DNA of 30,210 nucleotides. Source: an uncultured Eubacteriales bacterium (GTDB lineage: Bacteria > Bacillota > Clostridia > Oscillospirales > CAG-272). The translations under genes and the position numbers were made by a program. The stretch is from assembly GCA_934446065.1 (NCBI GenBank), contig CAKSDP010000024.1:1-30210 (forward strand). Reading direction: 5' to 3'. Under the pieces are notes generated by a model, which worked only from the letters and a program-made list of their open reading frames with translations, was not told where the DNA came from and did not search any database. This document shows positions 7,454 to 15,596 of this stretch, piece by piece (position 1 is the stretch's first letter; each line of letters begins with the position of its first letter).

Positions 7454-7642
7454 TCAGTTGGGTCTTTCGGGCATAATGATCGCCGCGATGATGTAGGCAA
7501 GGATGCCGCTTCCGCCGATGGCGCAGAACAGTATCCAAAGAATACGGACTACGGTGGGATCGACGCCGACGTATTCGGCGATGCCGGAGCAGACGCCTGC
7601 GATTATTTTGGAATCCGTGTTGCGGTAAAGCTTCTTTTGCAT
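7454..7642 (-). CDS. PspC domain membrane protein
   Basis: The 62-residue protein is a minimal PspC domain: KLYRNTDSKIIAGVCSGIAEY, then VDPTVVRILW and one membrane segment at about 35-57 ending in IIMPE. PspC-type proteins sense or respond to envelope stress; small stand-alone versions are common in Firmicutes and their role is not firmly known. GAGGAGGATAT lies before the ATG. It starts 44 bases after the aminopeptidase stop on the same strand. A TATAAT box is visible in the gap but I cannot find a good -35 partner, so it may be read through from the peptidase. Confidence 0.88.
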   Translation of the reverse strand: MQKKLYRNTDSKIIAGVCSGIAEYVGVDPTVVRILWILFCAIGGSGILAYIIAAIIMPERPN

Positions 7643-7686
7643 GAGATATCCTCCTCGGTATTTTCTACCTTATTATATTTCAGATA

Positions 7687-9480
7687 TTACTTCTCGATCT
7701 CGCGGGTGGCGTTCATGAGGAATTCGAGATCGTCGCCGTCGAGATACGGCGCGAGAGCCGCGCGCACTTTTGCATGGTACGCGTTGAGAAGCGCGACCTC
7801 CTCGGTGCTCAGATACGAGCAGTCAACCGCGTCAAGGTCGAACGGAACCATAGTCAGCTCCTCAAGGTACATGAACTGACCGAACTCGTTCTTCTCGCCC
7901 TCGCGGACAAGCACAAGATTCTCGTGGCGTATGCCGAAGCGGTCGCGGATGTACAGACCCGGCTCGTTTGATACGACCATGCCCTCCTCAAGCGGAGTGG
8001 TGCGTCTCTTTGCGCCGACGCGCCAGCAAATATTGTGCGGGCCCTCGTGTACGCTGAGAATGTAGCCTACGCCGTGTCCCGTGCCGTGATCGAAGTCGAG
8101 CCCCTCGCGCCACAGCGGCTCGCGTGCGAGCACATCGAGATGCTCACCGCTGACGCTGTGTACGAATTTTGCGGCGCCGAGCGCTAGATGACCCTTGAGA
8201 ACGAGCGTGTACGCACGCCGTTCATCGTCTGTCAGTTCACCGAGCGCAACGGTGCGGGTGATATCCGTCGTGCCCTCGTAGTAGTGTCCGCCGGTGTCGG
8301 TGAGGCACAGCCCGCGCGGCTCAAGCGGAATATCGGTCTCCGGTGTCGGCTCATAGTGAACGATCGCGCCGTGTGCGCCGTAGGCGATGATGTAGTCAAA
8401 GCTGGGACCGATGTAGTCCTCGCCCATCTTTCTGAATTCCTCGAGCTTTGCCGACGCGGCAAGCTCTGTCGTGCCGGACTTTGCAGCCTCCTTGAGCCAG
8501 CGTATGAATCTTGTGACCGCAACGCCGTCACGCACGTGAGCCGTGCGCATATTCTGCATCTCGGTCTTGTTCTTTATGGCTTTCATGAGTATCACGGGGC
8601 TTTCGCGCTCGATCGCCACCGCTCCGGCGGGAACGCTCGACACGATCCGATAGCTTGCGTATGCAGGATCGTATTCGAGGCGCTCACCGTCGCCGACTCC
8701 GGCGATGAGGCTGTAAATATCGGTGTACGGAGCAAGCGTCACGCCGCATCCCGCGAGCGATGCCGTGAGACTGTCGGAGAGAACTCCGTCCTGCACGCAC
8801 AGAACTGCCGTGTCGCGGCGGATCATCATGAAAGAGAGGAATACGGGCGTGCACTTCACGTTGTCGCCGCGCAGATTCAGAAGCCACGCGATCTCGTCGA
8901 GCGCGGTGAGCACGAGCACATCGGCGCGGTTTTTCTCCATCTCCTGCCTTATGCGGGCGAGCTTTGATTCTCTGCTTTCACCGGAGAGGGAAGTGTCAAG
9001 CTCCCACGCCGGGCGCGCGGACAGCGCGGGACGATCTGTCCATATCGGATCGACAAGGTCGCGTCCGCCGGAGAAAGAAACGTTCTTTCCGCAAAGCGCC
9101 GAGTCAAGCTCGCGCACGAAGTAGTCCATGACGGTGCGCCCGTCAAAGCCAACGACCGCTCCGTCGGCAAGCTTTTCGCGAAGATATGCGCCGATCGTCG
9201 GAACGCCGGGCTGACGCATACGCATAAGCTCGATCTCCGATCCGCGAAGCTGATCCTCCGCCTGGAGAAAATAGCGTCCGTCGGTCCAAAGCGCCGACTC
9301 ATCCGGAAGAACGACAAGCGTTCCCGCCGAGCCGGTGAACCCGGACATGAATTCACGTGTTTTGAAATAGTCTCCGACGTATTCGGAGCCGTGGAAATCG
9401 TCGGTAACAATGATGTACGCGTCAAGCGCGTATTTTTTCATGCTCTCTCTCAGAGCGCTGAGTCTCTCATTTACAGTCAT
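7687..9480 (-). CDS. M24B family Xaa-Pro aminopeptidase
   Basis: This cytoplasmic metallopeptidase should remove an N-terminal residue preceding proline. Its 597 residues match the long, three-domain aminopeptidase P type: two creatinase-like N-terminal domains, the pita-bread catalytic domain, and a C-terminal extension. The five metal ligands are visible: Asp in CLTDTGG, Asp in GTTDITRT, His in GTGHGVGY, Glu in NEPGLYI and Glu in RHENLVL. HEGPH supplies another active-site histidine. I chose the ATG at 9480 because GAAAGG is ten bases upstream; an ATG three codons earlier sits too close to it. Its own promoter (9559-9587) and a leader hairpin (9508-9527) precede it. Confidence 0.93.
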   Translation of the reverse strand: MTVNERLSALRESMKKYALDAYIIVTDDFHGSEYVGDYFKTREFMSGFTGSAGTLVVLPDESALWTDGRYFLQAEDQLRGSEIELMRMRQPGVPTIGAYLREKLADGAVVGFDGRTVMDYFVRELDSALCGKNVSFSGGRDLVDPIWTDRPALSARPAWELDTSLSGESRESKLARIRQEMEKNRADVLVLTALDEIAWLLNLRGDNVKCTPVFLSFMMIRRDTAVLCVQDGVLSDSLTASLAGCGVTLAPYTDIYSLIAGVGDGERLEYDPAYASYRIVSSVPAGAVAIERESPVILMKAIKNKTEMQNMRTAHVRDGVAVTRFIRWLKEAAKSGTTELAASAKLEEFRKMGEDYIGPSFDYIIAYGAHGAIVHYEPTPETDIPLEPRGLCLTDTGGHYYEGTTDITRTVALGELTDDERRAYTLVLKGHLALGAAKFVHSVSGEHLDVLAREPLWREGLDFDHGTGHGVGYILSVHEGPHNICWRVGAKRRTTPLEEGMVVSNEPGLYIRDRFGIRHENLVLVREGEKNEFGQFMYLEELTMVPFDLDAVDCSYLSTEEVALLNAYHAKVRAALAPYLDGDDLEFLMNATREIEK

Positions 9481-9507
9481 ACAGATCATGCCTTTCTCTT
9501 GAACGCC

Positions 9508-9527
9508 GTGCGGAAATTTTGCCGCAC
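9508..9527 (-). other. Stem-loop in the aminopeptidase leader
   Basis: GTGCGG (9508-9513) pairs with CCGCAC (9522-9527) around an AAATTT-containing loop, shortly before the ribosome binding site. There is no T-run. Confidence 0.4.
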
Positions 9528-9558
9528 ACGCGTTTAATATCAAGTGTTATTTATCAGC

Positions 9559-9587
9559 ATTATATCACTCCGCGCCACGTATGTCAA
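9559..9587 (-). promoter_or_regulatory. Promoter of the Xaa-Pro aminopeptidase gene
   Basis: On the minus strand, TTGACA (9582-9587) and TATAAT (9559-9564) with a 17-base spacer. Both hexamers are perfect. Confidence 0.85.
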
Positions 9588-9625
9588 TAGGTGACGGCAC
9601 GCAGTGCAAAATACCGCATATATGC

Positions 9626-9654
9626 TTGCAATATCGGCGTTTCTGCGGTATAAT
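9626..9654 (+). promoter_or_regulatory. Promoter of the alpha/beta hydrolase gene
   Basis: TTGCAA (9626-9631), 17 bases, TATAAT (9649-9654). A start near 9661 rules out translation from the upstream ATG at 9581. Confidence 0.75.
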
Positions 9655-9665
9655 ATGCGCGAGAG

Positions 9666-9709
9666 ACCGTGAAGCTCTGCTCGCCGCGCGGGCGACGTTT
9701 CTTCACGGT
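9666..9709 (+). other. Two-tier hairpin in the hydrolase leader
   Basis: ACCGTGAAG (9666-9674) pairs perfectly with CTTCACGGT (9701-9709), and TCGCC (9681-9685) with GGCGA (9691-9695) inside it. It begins almost at the predicted transcript start and has no T-run, so it is more likely a stabiliser or regulator than a terminator. Confidence 0.55.
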
Positions 9710-9739
9710 GTGATCGTAAAAAAGACTTCGGGGGTCAAT

Positions 9740-10942
9740 ATGATGGAAGTGAATTCTGGCGGATTTATCTCGGGACGCAGAGTCGATTTTGTAAATCACG
9801 TGTCCGGTGCGGAGCTTGGGTACGAGACGCCGCGCCGCGATACATTTGCGATAGTGCATCCGAAAAGCGGTGCGGGCGTGCATCCTTTGTACGTCGTGCT
9901 TCATTCGGCGGGGCATGATGTGTATTCGGCTGTTGCCTGCACGAGATATGTCGGAAACCACGATATTTACCACGCGCCCGATGAGGCGTACGGACTGTAC
10001 CTTGACTGCCGCGAGCACGAGGACACCGACTGGTGGTGGGGCGGCGCGGATACATTCGGAAACGGGGAGCCTTCGCGCCGGACGACAAAGCAGCAGCCGG
10101 TGGAGCGCCGCGTTATAGCGACGATCATGTGGATGTTTGAGCATTACCCGATCGACAGAACGCGCGTTTACGGCGTCGGAAATTCGATGGGCGGCAGCGG
10201 AATGCTCGGACTGGCGCTCGGCCGCGGCGATATCTTTGCGGCGATCAAGCTGAATGTTCCTGCGGGAGTGCATCACGCCTACGACAGATGGCTGCTTGAC
10301 TCACCGGAGAAGAAGATGCCGATTCCCGACCCGCCGATCATCATTGATTACTCGGCGCAGGACGATATAAATTCGCACGGTCACGAGCTGCTATACGATG
10401 CGGCGGTCAGACGCAGATATGCGCTTATAGGGTATTTCGGCTGCTTCGGCCACGAAAACAACCATGCGGAGATCGAGAAGGTAAACGATCTTGTGAACTC
10501 TTTTCCGTTCATGTCGGTCAGGCTGAACGAGGCGTATCCGGCGTTTACAAATGCCTCGACCGATGACGAGATCCCGTGGGGAGCGGATCGGGAGATAAAG
10601 GAGAGCGGGCAGGTGAACGCCTTCTTCCGATACAGGAATGTATCGGACAGCGAAGATCGGTTCGAGATGGCGCTGCGCCTTATGACGCAGGCGGATCACC
10701 CGACGTGGGTGGTTTTGCCGGACGAATCGACTGCCGACGTGACGCTGCGCCGTCTGCAGAATTTCCGCGTGCAGCCGCACGAGACTGTCGCCTATACCTT
10801 CGGAAACTCAAGCGGTACGGTGTGTGCCGATGAGACGGGTCACGTGACGATCCCGAAGCTCTGCGTCCGCGCTGATGAGACGCTGCTCACACTCGAGCGC
10901 GCTCCTCAGCCGAAGCCGAAGAAGAAAACACGCAAAAAATAA
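9740..10942 (+). CDS. Alpha/beta hydrolase (esterase-like)
   Basis: The 400-residue protein looks like a serine hydrolase of the esterase/prolyl-oligopeptidase group. An HSAG oxyanion-type motif sits near residues 55-58. The nucleophile elbow is GNSMGGSG with Ser149. A likely acid lies in DYSAQDD and the histidine in GHENNHAE. An unusual DTDWWWGGAD stretch at about 95-104 may line the substrate site. There is no signal peptide, so it should be cytoplasmic. The last ten residues are nearly all Lys/Arg/Pro. The true substrate is unknown. Starts at 9740 or 9743 (adjacent ATGs) follow GGGGG; the promoter position excludes earlier ones. It stands alone. Confidence 0.75.
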   Translation: MMEVNSGGFISGRRVDFVNHVSGAELGYETPRRDTFAIVHPKSGAGVHPLYVVLHSAGHDVYSAVACTRYVGNHDIYHAPDEAYGLYLDCREHEDTDWWWGGADTFGNGEPSRRTTKQQPVERRVIATIMWMFEHYPIDRTRVYGVGNSMGGSGMLGLALGRGDIFAAIKLNVPAGVHHAYDRWLLDSPEKKMPIPDPPIIIDYSAQDDINSHGHELLYDAAVRRRYALIGYFGCFGHENNHAEIEKVNDLVNSFPFMSVRLNEAYPAFTNASTDDEIPWGADREIKESGQVNAFFRYRNVSDSEDRFEMALRLMTQADHPTWVVLPDESTADVTLRRLQNFRVQPHETVAYTFGNSSGTVCADETGHVTIPKLCVRADETLLTLERAPQPKPKKKTRKK

Positions 10943-10961
10943 GAATTTTGAAAATAATAAG

Positions 10962-11004
10962 ACACCCGGAACGACCGTGAATTGCGGCTGTCCCGGGTGT
11001 TTTT
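10962..11004. terminator. Terminator between the hydrolase and dinB
   Basis: ACACCCGG (10962-10969) pairs with CCGGGTGT (10993-11000), followed by a T-run. The other side is A-rich enough to stop the convergent polymerase transcript too. Confidence 0.8.
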
Positions 11005-11007
11005 GCG

Positions 11008-12156
11008 TCATCTCGCTTCAAGCTTGAAGCCCTTGTATTTCCGGCTGATCTCATCAAGCTCATACGCGACGGGCGGTACGATGCTTTCCTCCGGGAAGAA
11101 CGTGAGCTGTTCACCGTGCGTGCCGGAGAGCTTGTCAGCCCCGACTCCGATCGAGCGTATGCCCTTGTTCCACACGTGATTTTCGCTGAGCAGTCCTTCG
11201 GCATAGCGGAATATCACGCATTTGTCATCCGTCGGATGTGACAGCGTGCGCTGCCGCGTGTATCTTGAGAAATCCTCGCGCCTGACGGATATCGATACGC
11301 ATGAGGTTTTCATTCCGTAGCGCGTCAGTCTTGACGCGATCGAGGTGCTGAGCATATACAGAAATGCCGATGCGTCGTGAGCCGAGCATATGTCCCTCGG
11401 CGGAGTGACGCTGTTTGTCACGGATTTTATATCGCTGTCCCTGTCCGTGCTCGGATCGAATGACGAATCGTCTCCGTTGGCAAAGCGCCACAGCATATCG
11501 CCGCGCCGACCGAATATGCTCACGAGAAATTCCCGCTTCTGCCGCGCGATATCGCCTATCGTGCGTATGCCGAGCATCGACAGCTCACGCGCGGTCACGC
11601 GGCCGACAAACAGCATATCCGTTGCGGGCGTGTCCCATATCGTGTCGCGCATCCGATCTTGCGGCAGGCTCGTCGTCGCGTCGGGCTTCTTCAGATCGGA
11701 CGCGAGCTTTGAGAACACATAATTGAAGCTGACGCCGACCGATGCCGTAAGTCCAAGTTCACGCCGTATGACGGAGCGTAGCTCGTCTGCGACAAGGACT
11801 CCTGCCTTCTCGCTCATCCCGTCCGGCAGAACGAGCCACGCCTCATCTATCCCGAACGGATGGATCTCGTCGGAGAAACGCGCGAATATCTCGCGTGTTC
11901 GCTTTGAATATTCCACATATTTATTGTAGTTCGGGAGTACGACGACAAGTCCGGGACATTTCATGCGCGCCACCTTTGAGGATTCGCCCGTCGTGATCCC
12001 GTACAGCTTTGCCATCTCGTTTTTCGCGAGAACCACGCCGTGTCTCATTCTCGGATCGCCGCACACCGCCATTGGCACCGACGCGAGGTTCGGCTTGTCC
12101 AGTGTTTCAACAGATGCAAAATAATTATTCATGTCACAGTGAAGTACCGTTTTCAT
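11008..12156 (-). CDS. dinB: Y-family DNA polymerase IV
   Basis: This translesion polymerase copies damaged DNA at stalled forks. The 382-residue protein begins with LHCDMNNYFASVE, holding the first catalytic Asp, and has the paired acidic residues in FGIDEAWLV. The classical motif is S-I-D-E-x-x-L-D, so the Ser is Gly and the final Asp is Val here, while the catalytic D-E pair is kept. A helix-hairpin-helix-like thumb segment (ELSMLGIRTIGDIA) and the little-finger domain follow. The ATG at 12156 is chosen by homology; the 21-codon upstream extension would contain the promoter and operator. A LexA-like box overlaps the transcription start, suggesting SOS control. No canonical beta-clamp peptide was pinned down by eye. 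Confidence 0.92.
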   Translation of the reverse strand: MKTVLHCDMNNYFASVETLDKPNLASVPMAVCGDPRMRHGVVLAKNEMAKLYGITTGESSKVARMKCPGLVVVLPNYNKYVEYSKRTREIFARFSDEIHPFGIDEAWLVLPDGMSEKAGVLVADELRSVIRRELGLTASVGVSFNYVFSKLASDLKKPDATTSLPQDRMRDTIWDTPATDMLFVGRVTARELSMLGIRTIGDIARQKREFLVSIFGRRGDMLWRFANGDDSSFDPSTDRDSDIKSVTNSVTPPRDICSAHDASAFLYMLSTSIASRLTRYGMKTSCVSISVRREDFSRYTRQRTLSHPTDDKCVIFRYAEGLLSENHVWNKGIRSIGVGADKLSGTHGEQLTFFPEESIVPPVAYELDEISRKYKGFKLEAR

Positions 12157-12177
12157 AAATCTTCCGTCCAAATGTTC

Positions 12178-12191
12178 CGAATATATGTTCG
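12178..12191. promoter_or_regulatory. LexA (SOS) box on the dinB promoter
   Basis: The palindrome CGAATATATGTTCG differs at one base from the Firmicutes SOS box CGAAC-N4-GTTCG. It starts at the expected +1 of the dinB promoter, where bound LexA would block transcription. Confidence 0.6.
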
Positions 12192-12197
12192 TATTGC

Positions 12198-12226
12198 AGT
12201 ATAGCATATAAAACGTCACGTGTCAA
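12198..12226 (-). promoter_or_regulatory. Promoter of dinB
   Basis: On the minus strand, TTGACA (12221-12226), 17 bases, TATACT (12198-12203). Confidence 0.8.
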
Positions 12227-12305
12227 GCCCGAACGCGTGTTTTTGCGATTTTGCGTCCGATGATGCGATTGCCCGTGCGTACATCCGAGAAAAATCGCGC
12301 CGTCT

Positions 12306-12339
12306 GCGACATAATATACGGATATACCGAATATATAAT
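12306..12339 (+). promoter_or_regulatory. Candidate Spo0A-dependent promoter of spoIIGA-sigE
   Basis: A perfect TATAAT (12334-12339) has no -35 box at 17 bases, but GCGACA (12306-12311) lies 22 bases upstream. The Bacillus subtilis spoIIG promoter also has a 22-base spacer and is switched on by Spo0A. TGCGACA (12305-12311) matches six of seven bases of the inverted 0A box TTCGACA and overlaps the -35. Confidence 0.4.
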
Positions 12340-12357
12340 AGTAGCAGAGAGACGGGG

Positions 12358-13188
12358 GTGATCGTAACGGAAAGCGTGGTTTACGCGGACATGCTTTTTC
12401 TTGTGAATTTCAGCATGGATTACATAACGCTGTATCTGACGTGCCGCCTTACGTCCGCCCCGCCGATGAGATGGCGGGTTGTCCTGTCTGCGGCGATCGG
12501 CGGACTCTACGGCACTCTTTCCGTTGTGTGGAACACCGGCGGGATATCGGGCGCGCTTATGACCGTCGCTGTGTCGGCGCTGCTCGTGCTTATTGCGTTC
12601 GGGCGTGCGACTGTGGCGCAGATCGTTCGCAGAGCCGCCGTGTTCTGGGGCGCCGCCGCACTGCTCGGCGGAATAATGACCGCGATATGCGCGACTGCGG
12701 GCAGGACGGAGGTGCCGTCGGGCGGCGGGAACACGGTACTCCTGCTCGCCGGCAGCGCCGTGTGCGTGATCCTTACAAGGCTGATCCTCCGGTGCGGTGG
12801 CAAGCGTTCGGTCACGGTGAGACTTACCCTCGACGGGCGCAGCTGTGAGTTTGCGGCGCTGTGCGACAGCGGAAATCTTGTGCGCGAGCCGCTATCCTCA
12901 AGGCCGGTGATACTTGCCGACAGATCGGTCCTGCGGACAGTTGTCCCCGAGCTTTGCCGCGGCGGCGCGGTTCCGGAACGCATCCCGGACAGACTTTCGT
13001 CACGCATACGCCTGATCCCGGTAAACGGGGCGCTCGGCGGCGGAATGCTTACGGGATTTTCCGCCGATTCCGTCGAGATCGTGTCGGGCGGGCGTGAGAG
13101 AGCCTGCGATGCACTCATCGCCGTGTCGTCGGGCGGCGGCGATTTCTTCGGCGGATTCCCCGCGAATGTTCCGGCGGTGCTTGTATGA
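12358..13188 (+). CDS. spoIIGA: SpoIIGA, pro-sigma-E processing peptidase
   Basis: SpoIIGA is the membrane aspartic protease that cuts the pro-sequence from sigma-E in the mother cell. The first part holds about five membrane segments; VVYADMLFLVNFSMDY resembles the family N-terminus. The C-terminal soluble part has the catalytic motif DSGN (Asp170 if read from 12358) preceded by FAALC, as expected for the dimeric protease. Length 276 is slightly short but normal. The start is uncertain: GTG 12358 and GTG 12376 are in frame, and 12376 fits the family alignment better, though neither has ideal ribosome binding site spacing. sigE begins 104 bases after the stop. Confidence 0.88.
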   Translation: MIVTESVVYADMLFLVNFSMDYITLYLTCRLTSAPPMRWRVVLSAAIGGLYGTLSVVWNTGGISGALMTVAVSALLVLIAFGRATVAQIVRRAAVFWGAAALLGGIMTAICATAGRTEVPSGGGNTVLLLAGSAVCVILTRLILRCGGKRSVTVRLTLDGRSCEFAALCDSGNLVREPLSSRPVILADRSVLRTVVPELCRGGAVPERIPDRLSSRIRLIPVNGALGGGMLTGFSADSVEIVSGGRERACDALIAVSSGGGDFFGGFPANVPAVLV

Positions 13189-13292
13189 CGCGGCAGCTTG
13201 CCGATATTCAGGCAAATCGACCGTAAAGTTTTCTTTAATCTCCGATCAAGGTATATAAAATTTTTCGTGTGACTGTCAGGATGGAAATGAGT

Positions 13293-14027
13293 ATGAAAAT
13301 ATTTGTAAGGCTCGATTATATAAAATCGCTTGTCGCTCGCCTTCAGGCGTGGGCAGCGGCGCATATGCGTGCGGAAAACGGACTTTTCTACATAAACGGA
13401 GCGGCAACTCTGCCGCCGCCGCTTTGCGCGGAGGACGAGCGTGAAGCGATACTGCGGCTCGAGGAAGGCGACAGCGAAGCGCGAAGCCTCCTTATCGAAC
13501 ATAATCTGCGTCTTGTGGTGTATATCGCGCGCAAGTTTGACGGCAGCGGCACCGGGATCGAGGATCTGATCTCGATCGGCACGATCGGGCTGATAAAAGC
13601 GGTCAACACCTATCGGTCGGACAAGAATATCAAGCTTGCGACTTATGCCTCGCGCTGTATCGAAAATGAGATACTCATGTATATGAGAAAAACCGGATCG
13701 CAGAGATCGGAGATATCGATAGATGAGCCGCTCAATGTGGATTGGGACGGGAACGAGCTGCTGCTCTCGGATATTCTCGGTACGGACGAGGGCGAGGTCG
13801 GGCGCGATATGGAGAAGGACGAGGACGAACGTGAGATACGCGCGGCGGTCGATAATCTGAGCGAGCGTGAGCAAACGATAATAAAGCTGCGCTACGGGCT
13901 CGGCGGCGGACGCGAGCGGACGCAGAAGGAGGTCGCCGATATGCTCGGTATCTCGCAGTCGTATATATCGCGGCTCGAGAAAAAGATAATCCTGCGCCTG
14001 CGCGACTATATCGGCGGCCGTATATAG
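13293..14027 (+). CDS. sigE: RNA polymerase sporulation sigma factor sigma-E
   Basis: Sigma-E directs the early mother-cell programme. Residues 1 to about 30 form a basic/hydrophobic pro-sequence (MKIFVRLDYIKSLVARLQ) that should hold it at the membrane until SpoIIGA cuts. The mature part starts near FYINGAATLPPPL and has the hallmark DEPLNVDWDGNELLL, region 2 NLRLVVYIARKF and region 4 with ADMLGISQSYISRLEKK. The 244-residue length fits. ATG 13293 matches the family start; ATG 13287 would add two residues and GTG 13269 eight. AGGATGG lies eight bases before 13293. Unlike in Bacillus, sigG does not follow directly; rpmE does. Confidence 0.93.
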   Translation: MKIFVRLDYIKSLVARLQAWAAAHMRAENGLFYINGAATLPPPLCAEDEREAILRLEEGDSEARSLLIEHNLRLVVYIARKFDGSGTGIEDLISIGTIGLIKAVNTYRSDKNIKLATYASRCIENEILMYMRKTGSQRSEISIDEPLNVDWDGNELLLSDILGTDEGEVGRDMEKDEDEREIRAAVDNLSEREQTIIKLRYGLGGGRERTQKEVADMLGISQSYISRLEKKIILRLRDYIGGRI

Positions 14028-14076
14028 CCGCATCAAAAAAACTTTGTAACTTCGCGATTTTTTTCGGGAAAACCTC

Positions 14077-14105
14077 TTGATTTTTTTCGCCTCTCATGGT
14101 ATAAT
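14077..14105 (+). promoter_or_regulatory. Promoter of rpmE
   Basis: TTGATT (14077-14082), 17 bases, TATAAT (14100-14105). It separates rpmE from the sporulation genes upstream. Confidence 0.75.
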
Positions 14106-14149
14106 CCATAAAGTATGATTAACAAGTAACGCAGGAATGAGGTGAAATA

Positions 14150-14365
14150 ATGAAAGCTGGAATACATCCTGAGTATAAGGAAGTACAGGTTCGCTGTGCT
14201 TGCGGCGAGACCTTTACCACCCGTTCCGCTAAAGCGGACGCAAACGGTGAACTCCGTGTGGATATATGCTCTAAGTGCCATCCTTTCTTTACCGGTAAAC
14301 AGAAGCTGGTAGACAGCGGCGGACGCGTAGACAAGTTCAACAAACGTCGCGGCATGGCAAAGTGA
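14150..14365 (+). CDS. rpmE: 50S ribosomal protein L31, zinc-binding form
   Basis: The 71-residue protein is the zinc-containing type of L31, part of the large subunit near the subunit bridge. Cys16-x-Cys18 and Cys40-x2-Cys43 form the zinc site, and CHPFFTGKQK is the family signature. It also stores zinc that cells can release by switching to a Cys-free paralogue; no such paralogue lies in the window. GAGGTGA precedes the ATG. The gene has its own promoter and terminator and so is monocistronic. Confidence 0.97.
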   Translation: MKAGIHPEYKEVQVRCACGETFTTRSAKADANGELRVDICSKCHPFFTGKQKLVDSGGRVDKFNKRRGMAK

Positions 14366-14383
14366 TCATGGTCGAACCGACAG

Positions 14384-14411
14384 AGGCTGCCTTCGGGCAG
14401 CCTTGTTTTTT
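14384..14411 (+). terminator. Terminator of rpmE
   Basis: AGGCTGCC and GGCAGCCT close over the tetraloop TTCG and are followed by TGTTTTTT. Confidence 0.92.
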
Positions 14412-14536
14412 GCTTTTGCCCCTTTTGTGCGGCGCTCTGCGAAGAAAAAAGTAATTTTGTGAAAACGCGCGTATATTATATACGTAATAAATTATTTATA
14501 GTAAGATTACGGAATATTACACAACGGGAGGAAGCT

Positions 14537-15562
14537 ATGCCTGAAAAAAGTATTCGGGAAATGTATATCGAACGCGAGAAATCGTTCTTGTCGCCGTTTG
14601 CGTTTCCGTCATCCGCAACGCGCGGGCGCGACAAGGAATGCGAGCCTTGCCCGACAAGGACGGAGTTCCAGCGTGACCGCGACCGCATCATTCACTGTAA
14701 ATCGTTCAGACGCCTGATGCGCAAAACGCAGGTGTTTCTTTCCCCGCTTGATGAGCATTATCGCACGAGAATGACGCATACCCTTGAGGTAACGCAGATC
14801 GCGCGCACCATCGCGCGTTCGCTCTGCCTGAATGAGGATCTGTGCGAGGCGGCGGCGCTCGGTCACGATCTCGGACACACTCCGTTCGGTCACGCCGGCG
14901 AGGAGGTAATGCAGAAATGCTTTTCGCCCGATTTTACGCACTACAAGCAGAGCATCCGCGTGGTCGAGCGGCTTGAGAACGAAGGGCGAGGGCTTAACCT
15001 CACGTGGGAGGTTCGCGACGGTATTCTCAACCACACAGGTAGCTCAATGGCGTCAACGCTCGAGGGCATAATAATCAAGTACGCCGACAGGATCGCGTAC
15101 ATAAATCACGATATCGACGATGCGTGCCGTGCGGGCATACTTTCCGAGGACGATATCCCGCGCGATATCTGCGAGGTGCTCGGCGACAGACATTCCGCGC
15201 GGATCAACACACTTGTCTGCGATATAATAAAAGAGAGCACCGGTGTGCCCGAGATACGGATGAGTGAGGACGTCGGGCACGCGATGATGAAGCTCCGCGA
15301 TTTCCTGTTCGAGCGTGTGTACTTCAATCCGCAGGCAAAGTCCGAGGATAACAAGGCGATGGAGCTGCTCGCAAGGCTCTACGACTATTTTGTAAAACAT
15401 CCGGAGAAGCTGCCGGAGCTGTATTACAGGAATACCGCGACCGAATCTGTCGAAAGATGCGTGTGCGACTTTGTCTCCGGCATGACCGACAGATACGCGA
15501 TAGACCTTTATAAAGAACTGTTTATACCGAACGTTTGGGTCACGCCTAAGTCCGGATCATAG
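14537..15562 (+). CDS. dgt: dGTPase-like HD-domain triphosphohydrolase
   Basis: The family cleaves dNTPs, classically dGTP, to nucleoside and tripolyphosphate. The 341-residue HD-domain protein shows the metal-binding histidines and aspartates in RMTHTLEV and GHDLGHTPFGHAGE, plus a conserved IKYADRIAYINHDIDDA helix (the later HD Asp). The N-terminus has FQRDRDRIIHCKSFRRL, typical of the family. It resembles the shorter clostridial type. GGGAGGAAGCT precedes the ATG at 14537; a 26-codon upstream extension runs through AT-rich leader and is unlikely. dnaG follows after 34 bases, an arrangement seen in many Clostridia. I found no clear -35/-10 pair in the leader. Confidence 0.9.
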   Translation: MPEKSIREMYIEREKSFLSPFAFPSSATRGRDKECEPCPTRTEFQRDRDRIIHCKSFRRLMRKTQVFLSPLDEHYRTRMTHTLEVTQIARTIARSLCLNEDLCEAAALGHDLGHTPFGHAGEEVMQKCFSPDFTHYKQSIRVVERLENEGRGLNLTWEVRDGILNHTGSSMASTLEGIIIKYADRIAYINHDIDDACRAGILSEDDIPRDICEVLGDRHSARINTLVCDIIKESTGVPEIRMSEDVGHAMMKLRDFLFERVYFNPQAKSEDNKAMELLARLYDYFVKHPEKLPELYYRNTATESVERCVCDFVSGMTDRYAIDLYKELFIPNVWVTPKSGS

Positions 15563-15596
15563 GACGCGTGAGGATCACAGGAGGAGGTGATAGGTC

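Noticed and set aside
12507..14036. A 509-codon open frame on the minus strand, antisense to spoIIGA and sigE
   Set aside because: It mirrors two well-recognised genes, is rich in Arg, Pro and Ser as GC-rich shadows are, and has no ribosome binding site or family match.
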